Positions 22,613-31,814 of a stretch of DNA of 64,000 nucleotides are shown here, in pieces. The notes under the pieces are model-generated. The model was not told the origin of the DNA and searched no databases. It saw only the letters and a program-made list of their open reading frames with translations. Made by a program: the position numbers and the translations under genes. Position 1 is the stretch's first letter. Every line of letters begins with the position of its first letter. The stretch comes from Blastopirellula sp. J2-11 (GTDB taxonomy: Bacteria > Planctomycetota > Planctomycetia > Pirellulales > Pirellulaceae), in NCBI RefSeq assembly GCF_024584705.1, contig NZ_CP097384.1, forward strand, positions 1 to 64,000, written 5' to 3'.

Positions 22613-23290
22613 TTAAGATTCGTCGTCGGACACGGGTTCTTCCGCCGGTTTTGACTCCGCCGGCTGCTCTGCTTGTTCGGACAGGAACTGCGTGTCGTTG
22701 GCGACCCGGTAGGCGTCGCTTGCTTTGCTTGGCAAGTCGTCCTTCGCGACGAAAAGTTCTAGCTTATAGCGCCGACCGCTGCGGACCGTTTCGAGCACCA
22801 ATTGGCGAGCCGTTTCGCTATGAAACTTGGCGGGACGCACGTATTGAACCCAGAAGTTGGACCCAATTTCCATCACTTTCGGCGGCGGGTCGGCAAACGT
22901 CAATTCGCCGATTTCGCCTGCGAGGGTCTTATACAAGACCTTGCCGGAAGTTTCGTCGATGACGTCCTCCAGCGGGCTGTCGCTAACATGGACCAAGATC
23001 CGCGGAATGCCGGAAGGCTCCGCTTCGTACGCGCCTAGCAGATACTCGCTGCGCCGCGGCAGCAGTTTCCAACCTTCGGGAAGATTGGTTTTTAACCGTC
23101 CACCATCAAGCGGAGGAACGGGGACGCCGACCGGAGCCAGATGAAAAGGGAGCTCCAGTTCCGTAGATTTTGGTTGTTGTGCGGCGGGCGCATTCGCCGA
23201 AGAGCCAGTCACCGGCGGTGTCGGCGGATCGGCCGAACAGCCCGCTAGTGCGATGGTCAGTAGCAATCGTGGTGAAATACGCGCGAACAT
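22613..23290 (-). CDS. Predicted lipoprotein, unknown function
   Basis: A 225-residue protein with a lipoprotein signal and lipobox (LAGCSADPP, Cys near residue 18). A Pro/Ala-rich linker follows, then a mixed domain including LPEGWKLLPRRSEYLLGAY. The C-terminus is a low-complexity Glu/Pro/Ser tail. The ATG at 23290 has GGAGG nine bases upstream and replaces a longer frame. It lies about 90 bp after the next upstream gene, on the same strand, so the pair (with 21807-22523) may be co-transcribed envelope proteins. Confidence 0.65.
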   Translation of the reverse strand: MFARISPRLLLTIALAGCSADPPTPPVTGSSANAPAAQQPKSTELELPFHLAPVGVPVPPLDGGRLKTNLPEGWKLLPRRSEYLLGAYEAEPSGIPRILVHVSDSPLEDVIDETSGKVLYKTLAGEIGELTFADPPPKVMEIGSNFWVQYVRPAKFHSETARQLVLETVRSGRRYKLELFVAKDDLPSKASDAYRVANDTQFLSEQAEQPAESKPAEEPVSDDES

Positions 23291-23357
23291 GTCGACAGTC
23301 CTCCGGGAGAGCATCAGGAATGTCTGTCGCCCCAGAATCGAATGTGGTGGGCGCGAC

Positions 23358-23663
23358 TTATTCGATCACTTCTTCGATTGTCTCTTTCACCTTCTGGACG
23401 AAGTGCGGGGGTTTGCCCGCTTTGCTTAGGTCTTGCGCCTTTTTCTCGGCTTCGTCCTTTTGGTCGAACTCGTACAAGGCGATGCGCTTCATCGACTGAT
23501 TGAAGACGCCCCAGAAGAGTTTCATGCGGACTTCCGTGACCTTTTTCGCCCGCGATTTTCGCTTGGCCTTCTTCTTCGGAGCGACTTCGGCTCCCTCGGC
23601 GGCGCTTTCCGCTGCATCGGATTGTGCACGTAACTCTTTGCGGTTGACAACTTTGCGAGCCAT
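23358..23663 (-). CDS. Small basic protein, unknown function
   Basis: A 101-residue protein. The N-terminal 45 residues are very Lys/Arg/Ala rich (APKKKAKRKSRAKK), like the tails of DNA- or RNA-binding proteins. The C-terminal 55 residues form a compact-looking domain (MKLFWGVFNQSMKRIALYEF followed by a Lys/Glu-rich helix). This type is seen in planctomycetes as a small conserved unknown. It is divergent from rlmN. A nucleic-acid-binding role is a guess from composition. Confidence 0.6.
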   Translation of the reverse strand: MARKVVNRKELRAQSDAAESAAEGAEVAPKKKAKRKSRAKKVTEVRMKLFWGVFNQSMKRIALYEFDQKDEAEKKAQDLSKAGKPPHFVQKVKETIEEVIE

Positions 23664-23839
23664 AGGCCTGGTCTTTTTTGTCCGTTGTTGACTGCGATCG
23701 GCAGCGAGGGAGAATTGATTGGTAAGAAAAGCTCCCGCGGCGAATCTCCGCTGGGAGGTTCCCCCCAGTGCGTAATCGGACCATTATACAGCACGGCGTT
23801 ACGCTTCGCCACCGTTCGATCGCTCCTGAAGGGACGCGC

Positions 23840-24895
23840 ATGACGCCCCATTTGCTTCAAACGCTTGATTTATCCTCGCTCCAGACGCTCGTCATCGAGT
23901 GGGGCCTCCCGAAGTTTCGAGCGCAACAAATCCGTAGCTGGATTGTCGAGAATCGCGCCCAGTCGTTTGACGACATGGCGAATCTTCCGAAACCGCTCCG
24001 GAGCCAACTAGCCGAGAAGGCCCGGCTCTGGTCGACCGAGATCGCCCGGCATACGACGGCGGCTGACGGCACCGAGAAGCTGCTGTTGCAGTTGCACGAT
24101 GGCGGACGGATTGAATGCGTGTTGCTACGTGACGGCGACCGCCGCACGATCTGCATCAGCACGCAGGTTGGCTGTGCGATGGGATGCGTCTTCTGTGCAA
24201 GCGGATTGGATGGGGTCGAACGCAACTTGACTGTCGGTGAAATCATCGAGCAGATGTTGCGTCTGCAACGACTGCTGCCGGTCGGCGAACGACTGAGCCA
24301 TATCGTGGTGATGGGGATGGGAGAACCGCTAGCGAATATCGACCGGTTGTTGCCGGCGCTCGATTTCGCGTCGTCCGAAGATGGGCTCGGGATCAGTCAT
24401 CGCCGGATTACGATCTCGACGGTCGGTTTGCCGCCGGCGATTCGCAAACTGGCCGATCGCGATAGTCGCTATCACTTGGCTGTGTCGTTGCACGCTCCGG
24501 ACGATCAACTGCGCAACCAGATTGTGCCGACCAACAAGAACATCGGCGTCCAGGCGATCTTGGAAGCGGCCGATCACTATTTTGAGATCTCAGGGCGCCG
24601 TCTAACGTTTGAGTATGTGCTGTTGGCCGAGCTGAATGATCAGCCGCAGCACGCGCATCGCTTGGCCAAATTGCTCCGGGGTCGCCCAGCTTTGCTGAAC
24701 ATCATTCCGTACAATCCGGTGGCGGGCCTGCCGTATCGCACTCCCAGCAAAGAAGTGCAACACGCGTTCCGCGCTATTTTGGAAGGCGCTGGTTTGACGG
24801 TCAAATTTCGTCAGAAAAAAGGGGACAAGATCAACGCGGCGTGCGGTCAATTACGCCGAAATACCCCGGAAAATCTGGTGCAAATCAGCAGTTAA
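23840..24895 (+). CDS. rlmN: 23S rRNA/tRNA adenine C2-methyltransferase RlmN
   Basis: Radical-SAM enzyme that methylates A2503 of 23S rRNA and A37 of some tRNAs. The radical-SAM cluster motif is CAMGCVFC near residue 118. GMGEPLANID near 168, and the C-terminal INAACGQLR carrying the second catalytic Cys near residue 338 are diagnostic. The 351-residue length from the ATG at 23840 (MTPHLLQ) is typical; GAAGGGA precedes it. Upstream in-frame codons are not needed. It is divergent from the small basic protein gene. Confidence 0.96.
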   Translation: MTPHLLQTLDLSSLQTLVIEWGLPKFRAQQIRSWIVENRAQSFDDMANLPKPLRSQLAEKARLWSTEIARHTTAADGTEKLLLQLHDGGRIECVLLRDGDRRTICISTQVGCAMGCVFCASGLDGVERNLTVGEIIEQMLRLQRLLPVGERLSHIVVMGMGEPLANIDRLLPALDFASSEDGLGISHRRITISTVGLPPAIRKLADRDSRYHLAVSLHAPDDQLRNQIVPTNKNIGVQAILEAADHYFEISGRRLTFEYVLLAELNDQPQHAHRLAKLLRGRPALLNIIPYNPVAGLPYRTPSKEVQHAFRAILEGAGLTVKFRQKKGDKINAACGQLRRNTPENLVQISS

Positions 24896-24939
24896 CGCCG
24901 GCGGGGCGTGCGTATTTCTGCAGCCGTTGGGCGCCGGCT

Positions 24940-25677
24940 CTAGTAGAGCCAGTACCAGCCCCATTCGACCGTCAGGTTGATGCACAAGCCCAGGAAGAGA
25001 GACATCCCCAAGTAGTGACCAAAGTCACGCTTTTCTCGCAGCGCCAAATCAACCGTCGCCGCCATCACCGTTTGGGCCGCTGCGGCGGCGGCAAAGACGA
25101 TCACGATGCGACTGGCCCAAAAGTAAGAGCCGGTCATCATGTCGGTCGGCGAAAAGATATCCATGCCGGCAATCGCCAATTGCGGAACGCTGAACGTAAC
25201 CGTGACCAGCTTCCAGCGAACCTTGGGGATCATCGCCATGGTGATCATTCCCAAAGAGAAGATCATCACGCTCAGTACGGCGGCAGCGGGATCTAACAAC
25301 GGCTTCAAAAACGCGGGACTCGCCCACGATAGCCAGATAAACTCGCGGCAGAAATAAAACGGTACGTACAACATCGCTAGCAACATCAAGAAGTTGCCCG
25401 GCGACCAGGTCGTACTCAGGTCCAACCGACGGCGACGCGTGTACCAGCGCCACGCGATCAACGAGCTGATCACGCAGATGGTGATATTTACGGATGCAAA
25501 CGTGGCGTAGGCGACGTTCGCGTCGTCCATGGCGCCGGCGAAATCAAACCCGGCGTACTTCAAGAACGCCGTGGAAAAACTAAGTCCGACACAGATCAGG
25601 GACATAGCAACTATGAGATCGCTTACCGAAATCGTCAACGATCCCGGCGCGAAGAATCTTCGTTTCGATGGAGTCAT
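24940..25677 (-). CDS. Multi-pass membrane protein, unknown function
   Basis: A 245-residue protein with about six to seven hydrophobic segments, including SVSDLIVAMSLICVGLSFS near the start and RIVIVFAAAAAAQTVMAATV near residue 200. A short basic loop (WYTRRRRLD) near residue 78 separates the first two helices from the rest. No conserved motif recognised. The start at 25677 lacks a strong Shine-Dalgarno. It is convergent with rlmN; the region upstream (25678-26241) is shared with the divergent esterase gene. Confidence 0.6.
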   Translation of the reverse strand: MTPSKRRFFAPGSLTISVSDLIVAMSLICVGLSFSTAFLKYAGFDFAGAMDDANVAYATFASVNITICVISSLIAWRWYTRRRRLDLSTTWSPGNFLMLLAMLYVPFYFCREFIWLSWASPAFLKPLLDPAAAVLSVMIFSLGMITMAMIPKVRWKLVTVTFSVPQLAIAGMDIFSPTDMMTGSYFWASRIVIVFAAAAAAQTVMAATVDLALREKRDFGHYLGMSLFLGLCINLTVEWGWYWLY

Positions 25678-26241
25678 CTATCAAGAATCAGGCTGAAAGG
25701 AGGTGTTGCCGCGTTCGCCCGCCTGGAACAGCGACAAGGAAGAAAAGGTGAAGCACAAGTTTTTCAAGTCGTGGAATCGTCGAACCAGAGTTCCCAGCGT
25801 CTTGCTGAGATCGTCGCCGCTTCCGCGTAGTTCACTTACTAATGATACCAATAACCCCGTGAAATCAAGCGCGTTTCGGTGGCGTTATCTATTTTGCGAA
25901 AGAACGCGTGAAAAGATATGGAAAATTCGCGCTTTTTAGTATTCTTTTCGCGCTAGTATCCCTTATTCGCATGTTAAGGGGTTTTAATCTACCAAATGTC
26001 TTGGCTTTGTATCGGAACCAACCTTCCTTTTTTTTGCCCCTTCCGGGGATATGACGAAGCTATTTGACGAGGGGGTAAAAAATTTGGCGCAAATCGCCGC
26101 TGTTCGGAACTGGTTTTGCCGTTTCAAGCTCGATTTTTGGCCCTCATCAAGTTGGGATGCAACTCGCCAAATGGGGCGCGTTAGGATGGGTGCACTCCGC
26201 AGATTTCCACCCCAATTGCCCTCGACTGGGAACGCCCCTTC
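25678..26241. other. Divergent intergenic region, no gene seen
   Basis: About 560 bp, AT-rich in its middle part. A short direct repeat TTCGCGCT with TAGTAT lies at about 25926-25963. Small open frames here have no family features. It must hold the promoters of the divergent membrane-protein and esterase genes, but no convincing boxes stood out. Confidence 0.35.
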
Positions 26242-27126
26242 ATGAAACGACTTGCTCCGTTCGCATTGATTTTGGTCGGTCTGGCGTCGCTCGCGCTCGC
26301 CGCAGATTCTGACTACCAGCTCGGTCCCGATTCGACGCGCAAAGCGGAGGTCCCCCAGGGAATCGTGACCAAGCATCTCTTCGCCAGCAGTAAAGTCTTT
26401 CCCGAGACCTCGCGCGAGTACTACCTTTATGTTCCGGCCCAATACGACGGCCAGACGCCTGCCGCGGTGATGGTCTTTCAAGATGGCCATACTTACGTCA
26501 GCGAAACGGGTCAGTTTCGAGCGCCAGCGGTGATGGACAATCTGATCGCGGCCGGAGAAATGCCGGTCACCATCGGCATCTTCCTCAACCCGGGTCACAA
26601 GGGAGAGAGCAAGATCGACTCGCCGTGGCGCTCCAACAATCGCAGCTTTGAGTACGACACGCTTAGCGCCGACTACGCAACGTTTATCATTGACGAGATC
26701 CTGCCGGAGGTCGCCAAACAGTACAAGCTGACCGACGATCCCAACCTGCGGGCCATCGGCGGCATCTCGTCGGGCGGCATCTGCGCGTTCACCGTCGCAT
26801 GGGAGCGCCCCAATCAGTTTCGCAAAGTGCTGAGCCATGTCGGCAGCTTCACCAACATCCGCGGCGGCAACGTCTATCCCGCTTTGATTCGCAAAACCGA
26901 CCCCAAACCGATCCGCATCTTTCTGCAAGATGGCGAGAACGACCTCGACAACGCCCACGGCAACTGGTGGCTCTCCAATTTGCAGATGGAAAAGGCGCTC
27001 GCGTTCCGCAAGTATGACTACCAGTTTGTCGGCGGAACCGGTGGTCATAGCGGAGTCCATGGCGGCGCGATCTTGCCGGAATCGCTGCGCTGGTTGTGGC
27101 GCGGTTGGGATCAAGAGAAGGATTAG
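26242..27126 (+). CDS. Secreted esterase, enterochelin-esterase-like (alpha/beta hydrolase)
   Basis: A 294-residue alpha/beta hydrolase with a signal peptide (LILVGLASLALAADS, first ~20 residues). It resembles the Fes/esterase-D group. Probable catalytic triad: Ser in GGISSGGICAF near 175, Asp in LQDGENDLDN near 233, and His in GTGGHSGVHGG near 272. YYLYVPAQYDG and VMVFQDGHTY are typical of the group. In planctomycetes these usually act on carbohydrate-linked or feruloyl esters, but the substrate is not determined here. It leads a tight cluster with an LRR lipoprotein (2-bp gap). Confidence 0.88.
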   Translation: MKRLAPFALILVGLASLALAADSDYQLGPDSTRKAEVPQGIVTKHLFASSKVFPETSREYYLYVPAQYDGQTPAAVMVFQDGHTYVSETGQFRAPAVMDNLIAAGEMPVTIGIFLNPGHKGESKIDSPWRSNNRSFEYDTLSADYATFIIDEILPEVAKQYKLTDDPNLRAIGGISSGGICAFTVAWERPNQFRKVLSHVGSFTNIRGGNVYPALIRKTDPKPIRIFLQDGENDLDNAHGNWWLSNLQMEKALAFRKYDYQFVGGTGGHSGVHGGAILPESLRWLWRGWDQEKD

Positions 27127-27128
27127 CG

Positions 27129-28004
27129 ATGACGGAAGCCCGCCTGACAATCTTGAGTCTCTCGTTCCTCGCATTGTTGGCCGCCGGTTGCGAGTCTCCC
27201 GATGATCGCCTGAACGAACTTGCCAAACATAACAAGCAGGTGAGCGTTCGCAGCTTTGATCGTCAGGGCGTTAAATTAGTTGTCGTTGGTATCACGGGCC
27301 AGGACGCATTGCAGAAAACGCTGCCGCTGCTGGCCGATTTGAATGTGGTTCGGTTGGGTATCGGCAAGGCCGATTTGTCGCAGACCGAGCTGGAGCAAAT
27401 TTCGCGATTGCCTCTCCAAGAATTGACTCTAGGGATGTGTACGATTGATGTCGCAGCGGCGGAATGCCTTGGTCGGATTGAATCGTTGGAGAGATTTAAT
27501 TCTTCTCCCTCCCTATTCGCCGATGATGACTTAAGGTTTTTACACGTACTAAAACATCTCAAACGTCTGCGGTTAAACGGCCAACAGATTCATGGTTATG
27601 GACTGCGCTATCTAGAAGGCCTTACGGAGCTCGAAGAGATTAGTCTCACCAATTGTCCGATCACCGACGAAGGCCTTTCCAGTCTGCCTAAGCTGCCGCG
27701 ACTAGAGGTCATTTGGGTCGGGCAAACGCTTGTTACGCCAGAGGGTTTGCGACATCTGACTTCCTTCACATCGTTAAAGAAGGTTTATTTTCCTGACGGG
27801 ATTCTTTCGCCGGCCATTCAGGAATTGTATGAACAAAGTCTCGCGGCCAGAAACGAGGCGCGGCATAATGGTATTGAGGCGCCGCATGACGATGAAATGC
27901 CGTTCGATATCTCAGGCATCTCCGAGCGTGACCTGAAAGTTCGCGACGAGCAAATTATCCGCCTGCAAGACGAGGGACGTCTGGCGATCCCCGGACAAAA
28001 ATGA
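27129..28004 (+). CDS. Leucine-rich-repeat lipoprotein
   Basis: A 291-residue predicted lipoprotein. The signal (TILSLSFLALLAAGC) has its lipobox Cys near residue 21. The mature part contains LRR units, for example LEEISLTNCPITDEGLSSLPKL in the ribonuclease-inhibitor-like 'L..L.L.N..ITD.GL..L' pattern common in planctomycetes. The last 50 residues are charged and not repeat-like. It starts 2 bp after the esterase stop, so the two are probably one operon. Function unknown; protein binding at the membrane is plausible. Confidence 0.8.
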   Translation: MTEARLTILSLSFLALLAAGCESPDDRLNELAKHNKQVSVRSFDRQGVKLVVVGITGQDALQKTLPLLADLNVVRLGIGKADLSQTELEQISRLPLQELTLGMCTIDVAAAECLGRIESLERFNSSPSLFADDDLRFLHVLKHLKRLRLNGQQIHGYGLRYLEGLTELEEISLTNCPITDEGLSSLPKLPRLEVIWVGQTLVTPEGLRHLTSFTSLKKVYFPDGILSPAIQELYEQSLAARNEARHNGIEAPHDDEMPFDISGISERDLKVRDEQIIRLQDEGRLAIPGQK

Positions 28005-28008
28005 GCTG

Positions 28009-28557
28009 ATGCGATTTTCTCTCAAATGGCTGTTCGGCTTCATGTTTGCGGTCGCACTGATCGCAGCGTCGTTTCGACTTGTTACGGTGGAAGAGCGGCA
28101 CAGCGACGATGCGTATGTCGAATACATGGGGCTCTCACCGCAAGAAGTCGAGCAACGTCTTGTTGGGCTTCTCAAGAAAAAAGGTTTTAAGGAAGTCGCC
28201 CGTTGGGATCCGACGTTGTCGGCGATTCCAACAGAACCGCCGTTGCGTGGCGGTAGAGAAAAAGAGGCGTTTGTTCCCATTGATCGCTACTTTGAAAAGA
28301 AAATTGGCCGCGGAAAAATCGGGTGCGCCCTGGGAGTCGACTTGAGATATTTCAATAAGGGCGCCTGCCTGTGCTACACCCGCTGCTATTTCTCGGGGAG
28401 AGTCCGCTATTGGCGCTGGTCGCCGCTGGATGATCGGCTGGAACCAACCAAGCAGGTTAGCGAGCTGAGCCATTTCATCATGGCCCATCATTTGACGGCG
28501 ATGACGGAAACTTCGAGAGTTATCTTTCCAGAAAGTTACGCTCCGCAGGACCAATGA
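28009..28557 (+). CDS. Small membrane-anchored protein, unknown function
   Basis: A 182-residue protein with one N-terminal membrane helix (FSLKWLFGFMFAVALIAASF). The 'RFSLKWL' opening is a common N-terminus among Pirellulales membrane proteins. The rest is a soluble domain with four cysteines, three of them in CLCYTRC near residue 118. Four bases separate it from the LRR lipoprotein, so it is the third gene of the same probable operon. No known family. Confidence 0.6.
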   Translation: MRFSLKWLFGFMFAVALIAASFRLVTVEERHSDDAYVEYMGLSPQEVEQRLVGLLKKKGFKEVARWDPTLSAIPTEPPLRGGREKEAFVPIDRYFEKKIGRGKIGCALGVDLRYFNKGACLCYTRCYFSGRVRYWRWSPLDDRLEPTKQVSELSHFIMAHHLTAMTETSRVIFPESYAPQDQ

Positions 28558-28709
28558 GATTCGCCGCGTCTCTTCTCCAACTCAACCCGCGCTGCATCAC
28601 CTGCGTTGATCTGGTAGCCTAGTCGCTTACGGGCCCTCATTCTTATTGGGCCTGCTCTTGGGCGGCTTTGCGTCGCGCTAATCCTACGACCACCTTGGAG
28701 ACTCCACCG

Positions 28710-30107
28710 ATGGTTCTGCACGAGAAAGATACTCGCCGCGAAGAGTTGGATGATGACGTGTACGCGTCGACCGATCTTTCGGTCAGCATGCCCAAATACA
28801 AGTTTCCGCATGTCGAACAGAACCCGCGTCACGCTTATTCGGTCGTGCATGACGAGCTGATGCTCGACGGCAACTCGCGGCAGAATCTGGCGACCTTTTG
28901 CCAGACCTGGGTCGAGCCCGAAGTCCACAAGCTGATGGACGAATGTCTCGACAAGAACATGGTCGACAAGGACGAATATCCGCAGACCGCCGAGATCGAA
29001 GCGCGCTGCGTCCATATGTTGGCCGATCTCTGGAACTCGCCGTCCGAAGCGAACACGATCGGCTGTTCGACCACCGGTTCGAGCGAAGCGGCGATGTTGG
29101 GCGGGATGGCGATGAAGAATCGTTGGAAAGCGAAACGCGTCGCCGCCGGCAAAAAGTTTGACAAGCCGAACCTGATCACCGGCCCGGTCCAAGTTTGTTG
29201 GCACAAGTTCGCACGGTACTGGGATATCGAACTGCGCGAAGTGCCGATGGAGGAAGGTCGCTTGCTGCTGACGCCGGAAGAAGTGATCAAGCGCTGCGAC
29301 GAAAACACGATCGGCGTCGTGCCGACCCTCGGCGTGACCTTCACTTGTCAGTATGAGCCGGTCTTTGAGATCGCCGCGGCGCTCGACCAGCTTGAAAAAG
29401 AGAAGGGGCTCGACATTCCGATTCATGTCGACGCGGCCAGCGGCGGTTTCCTTGCGCCCTTCTGTGCACCAGAGTTGGTTTGGGACTTTCGTCTGCCGCG
29501 GGTTAAATCGATCAATACGTCGGGGCATAAGTTTGGTCTGGCGCCGCTCGGCGTTGGTTGGGTCATCTGGCGCGAAGAGACCGACCTGCCGGACGATCTG
29601 ATCTTTTGGGTCAACTATCTCGGCGGCAACATGCGCGACTTGGCGCTCAACTTTTCGCGTCCCGGTGGGCAGATCGTTTGTCAGTACTACAACTTTTTGC
29701 GGCTGGGTCGCGACGGTTATCGGAAGATCCATTCGGCCTGCTATGACACCGCGTCTTACTTGGCGGAAGAGATCGACAAGATCGGGCTGTTTGACGTTAT
29801 CTACGACGGCGATCGTCGCAGCGGCATTCCGGCTCTCTGCTGGAAGTTGAAGCCGGGTCTCAAACCTGGTTTTTCGCTTTATGACCTGGCCGATCGACTT
29901 TGTACCCGCGGTTGGCAAGTGCCGGCTTACTCGCTGCCGGACGATCAAAGCGACCAAGTGATTCAACGCATCTTGGTCCGTCACGGCGTGAGCCGCGATC
30001 TCGGTTCGCTGTTGTTGGAAGATATCCACCGCGGGATCGAGTACTTTGAGAACCATCCGATTGATCAACCGTTGACCGAGGAAGAAGCGGGCGGGTTTCA
30101 TCACTAG
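28710..30107 (+). CDS. gadB: Glutamate decarboxylase
   Basis: PLP enzyme that converts glutamate to GABA. At 465 residues it matches the GadB class. The PLP lysine is K274 in [30 protein letters not shown] provides the PLP-stacking Asp, and [17 protein letters not shown] the phosphate contact. The C-terminus ends with HH, close to the E. coli His-Thr pH-switch tail. The ATG at 28710 has TTGGAG about nine bases upstream. No GadC-type antiporter is in the window, so a transport-coupled acid-resistance role is not shown. Confidence 0.95.
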   Translation: MVLHEKDTRREELDDDVYASTDLSVSMPKYKFPHVEQNPRHAYSVVHDELMLDGNSRQNLATFCQTWVEPEVHKLMDECLDKNMVDKDEYPQTAEIEARCVHMLADLWNSPSEANTIGCSTTGSSEAAMLGGMAMKNRWKAKRVAAGKKFDKPNLITGPVQVCWHKFARYWDIELREVPMEEGRLLLTPEEVIKRCDENTIGVVPTLGVTFTCQYEPVFEIAAALDQLEKEKGLDIPIHVDAASGGFLAPFCAPELVWDFRLPRVKSINTSGHKFGLAPLGVGWVIWREETDLPDDLIFWVNYLGGNMRDLALNFSRPGGQIVCQYYNFLRLGRDGYRKIHSACYDTASYLAEEIDKIGLFDVIYDGDRRSGIPALCWKLKPGLKPGFSLYDLADRLCTRGWQVPAYSLPDDQSDQVIQRILVRHGVSRDLGSLLLEDIHRGIEYFENHPIDQPLTEEEAGGFHH

Positions 30108-30192
30108 GTTTTTGTAGTCGCGTAAGGCCATTTCTTTTCGTAGCTCGCAGCGTAATGTTTTGAAGTTGCGTTTTTTTCGAATCAATTGAACA

Positions 30193-30367
30193 CTAGTGTT
30201 CTGTCAAACCGCTATTTTCGGCTTCCACGAAATCAGCCGCACGGCGTTAGCCGCGGTTTCTGTCACCAATTGTCTTTCGCAAATGAGTTCCCATAAGAAA
30301 CCGGTGCTAACGCACTACGGCTAATAAAATCATGGCGCCTGAAAATTGTCGCGTGACACAACACTAG
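30193..30367. mobile_element. 175-bp MITE-like element, copy 1
   Basis: Non-coding element bounded by CTAG at both ends, with 14-bp terminal inverted repeats CTAGTGTTCTGTCA / TGACACAACACTAG (one mismatch). Inside are imperfectly inverted arms around GCCGCGGTTTCTG. The reverse complement matches the element at 33391-33565 with about three mismatches over 175 bp. Insertion at TA inside CTAG would fit the target preference known for IS630-type transposases; that attribution is inference. Confidence 0.8.
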
Positions 30368-30451
30368 CCCGCTGCGCGAGCGAATGGGGTTGGCGATACA
30401 AACACGGATTGAAGTGGCGAGCCGCATTCCCTCGCTCGCGCAGCGGGCTAG
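30364..30451. mobile_element. 88-bp palindromic element, copy 1
   Basis: Bounded by CTAG and sharing the CTAG at 30364-30367 with the previous element. Ends are CTAGCCCGCTGCGCGAGCGA and its near-perfect inverse. A related copy in the opposite orientation is at 60734-60827. Confidence 0.75.
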
Positions 30452-30468
30452 TCGTTGCGTGTTAACTC

Positions 30469-30485
30469 GGCAGGCACGGCCTGCC
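30469..30485. repeat. Copy of the GGCAGGC palindromic repeat
   Basis: GGCAGGCACGGCCTGCC is itself palindromic around ACG and matches the repeats at 7557-7573 and 19543-19556. Confidence 0.6.
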
Positions 30486-30625
30486 CTCCATTGCTTATTA
30501 AATCTTGATGCATGGATGTGACAGCGCCTTTCTATTTTCGCTGACAAGCGGAACCACTCCGGCTATGATGACGGTTCCTCTCCCACACTCGACATCCGAC
30601 TGCTGCAGGCCAGGAGAAGTGCGCG

Positions 30626-31714
30626 ATGATGCGGAGATCTTTGCTTATCGTCGGTATTTGCTGCGCCGCGATGACCGCCCAGGCTCAAGAGGCCCGGCCG
30701 ACCTTGTCGCAGCTGACCGAAGCGACCGCCGCCAATATCGCCGCGTTCGATAACTTCTATTGCCAGTTTGACGTGCAAATTGGTTTGGTTCTGTACAACG
30801 ACAGTTTCCAGGAAATCCAGTTTGACCATGTCAACGGCGTCGGGCACGGCGTCTGGGCCAAACAGGGCCCGGTCGAAGTGTATGACTTTCGCCAAGAGGG
30901 AGAGTCGAAGTGGGATAATACCGGCCGGTTCTCGTATGGCCCGTTGATCTATACCGAGGCGCTGATTCGCACGCCCGGCTTTCAACTGCATCTGAAAAAG
31001 AACGGTACGATCACGTCGGCGCCCAACGCTGATTTTCGTCCTCGCTTGGATCCGTTGTCGCTGTTTCATATGGTCGAAGGAGAGCATAACGTTCGCTTAC
31101 CTGACTTGTTGGGCCGCTTTGTCAAAGAGGAAGCAGCCGACGCGGCCGCCGCTTCCCGCATTCCTAATCTCGCGGTTTACCATCTCAACGATCAAGCGCA
31201 GAAGTTGGAGCACCTCAAAGTGGTTACCGATGAGCGGAACATGGCTTTGGATTTCGCCGCCGGCGACTACGCTTTGCCCAAGATGATTGGATACTCTTAC
31301 GCGAATTCGGAAGGATCTCCCTGGCGAGCCTGGCGGCAGCACCTCTTGGAGACAGAGTCGATTGAAGGGGTCGGAACCTTTCCTAAGAAGATGATTGTCC
31401 TCCATCCGCAAGCAGCTGGAGAACGACCGCTGCAAGCGGCGAATTGGCGAAACCGGGAAAAAAAGTGGGCGCATGTCGCCTACGGTTTGTTGTGGGAATT
31501 GAAGACGATCGAATGCCGTGAACCGACCGCCGACGAGTTGACTTATACGGCCGATCGCGATCTGCCGATCTTGCGGGCCGGTTTTGCGCGAGTCACCTAC
31601 GTGAACGAAGACGAAACGATCACGCCGGAGTCGCTGCCAGAGATCTATAAGTTGCTAGTGAACAAACCTCCGAAGAAAGACGAGCAGGAAGAGAAAGCGG
31701 AAACGAAAGATTGA
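30626..31714 (+). CDS. Secreted protein, unknown function
   Basis: A 362-residue protein with a clean signal peptide (LLIVGICCAAMTAQAQ, cleaved near residue 20). The mature part begins with a helical segment (ARPTLSQLTEATAANIAAFDNFYCQFDV) and continues as beta-rich sequence; the last 20 residues are Lys/Glu rich. The layout, an N-terminal helix then a 'YC.F.V' strand and repeated edges, is like outer-membrane-lipoprotein-carrier-type proteins seen in planctomycetes, but I cannot confirm it. ATG at 30626 with AGGAG nine bases upstream. It lies between the two 175-bp elements. Confidence 0.7.
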   Translation: MMRRSLLIVGICCAAMTAQAQEARPTLSQLTEATAANIAAFDNFYCQFDVQIGLVLYNDSFQEIQFDHVNGVGHGVWAKQGPVEVYDFRQEGESKWDNTGRFSYGPLIYTEALIRTPGFQLHLKKNGTITSAPNADFRPRLDPLSLFHMVEGEHNVRLPDLLGRFVKEEAADAAAASRIPNLAVYHLNDQAQKLEHLKVVTDERNMALDFAAGDYALPKMIGYSYANSEGSPWRAWRQHLLETESIEGVGTFPKKMIVLHPQAAGERPLQAANWRNREKKWAHVAYGLLWELKTIECREPTADELTYTADRDLPILRAGFARVTYVNEDETITPESLPEIYKLLVNKPPKKDEQEEKAETKD

Positions 31715-31729
31715 ATGGAAGCAATTCTC

Positions 31730-31810
31730 TTCTCCAGAAACACGCGACAACCGCCGCTGGGTCGAATACGATAGTGGGCGTTCCCCTTGTCTACTTCCAC
31801 TTCTGGAGAA
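31730..31810 (+). promoter_or_regulatory. Inverted repeat that can cover the Shine-Dalgarno of the next gene
   Basis: TTCTCCAGAA (31730-31739) and TTCTGGAGAA (31801-31810) are exact reverse complements. The second copy contains the GGAG Shine-Dalgarno of the TTG start at 31815. In RNA the two could pair and hide the site. Confidence 0.4.
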
Positions 31811-31814
31811 CGCC

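Larger units (their letters stand above)
30108..30625. other. Intergenic region rich in mobile-type repeats
   Basis: About 520 bp between gadB and a secreted-protein gene. Most of it is accounted for by the 175-bp element, the adjoining 88-bp palindromic element and a GGCAGGC repeat listed separately. I see no gene. Confidence 0.6.

Noticed and set aside
28536-30185. 549-codon open frame antisense to gadB
   Set aside because: Mirror of the GadB reading frame; no protein features and no Shine-Dalgarno site.
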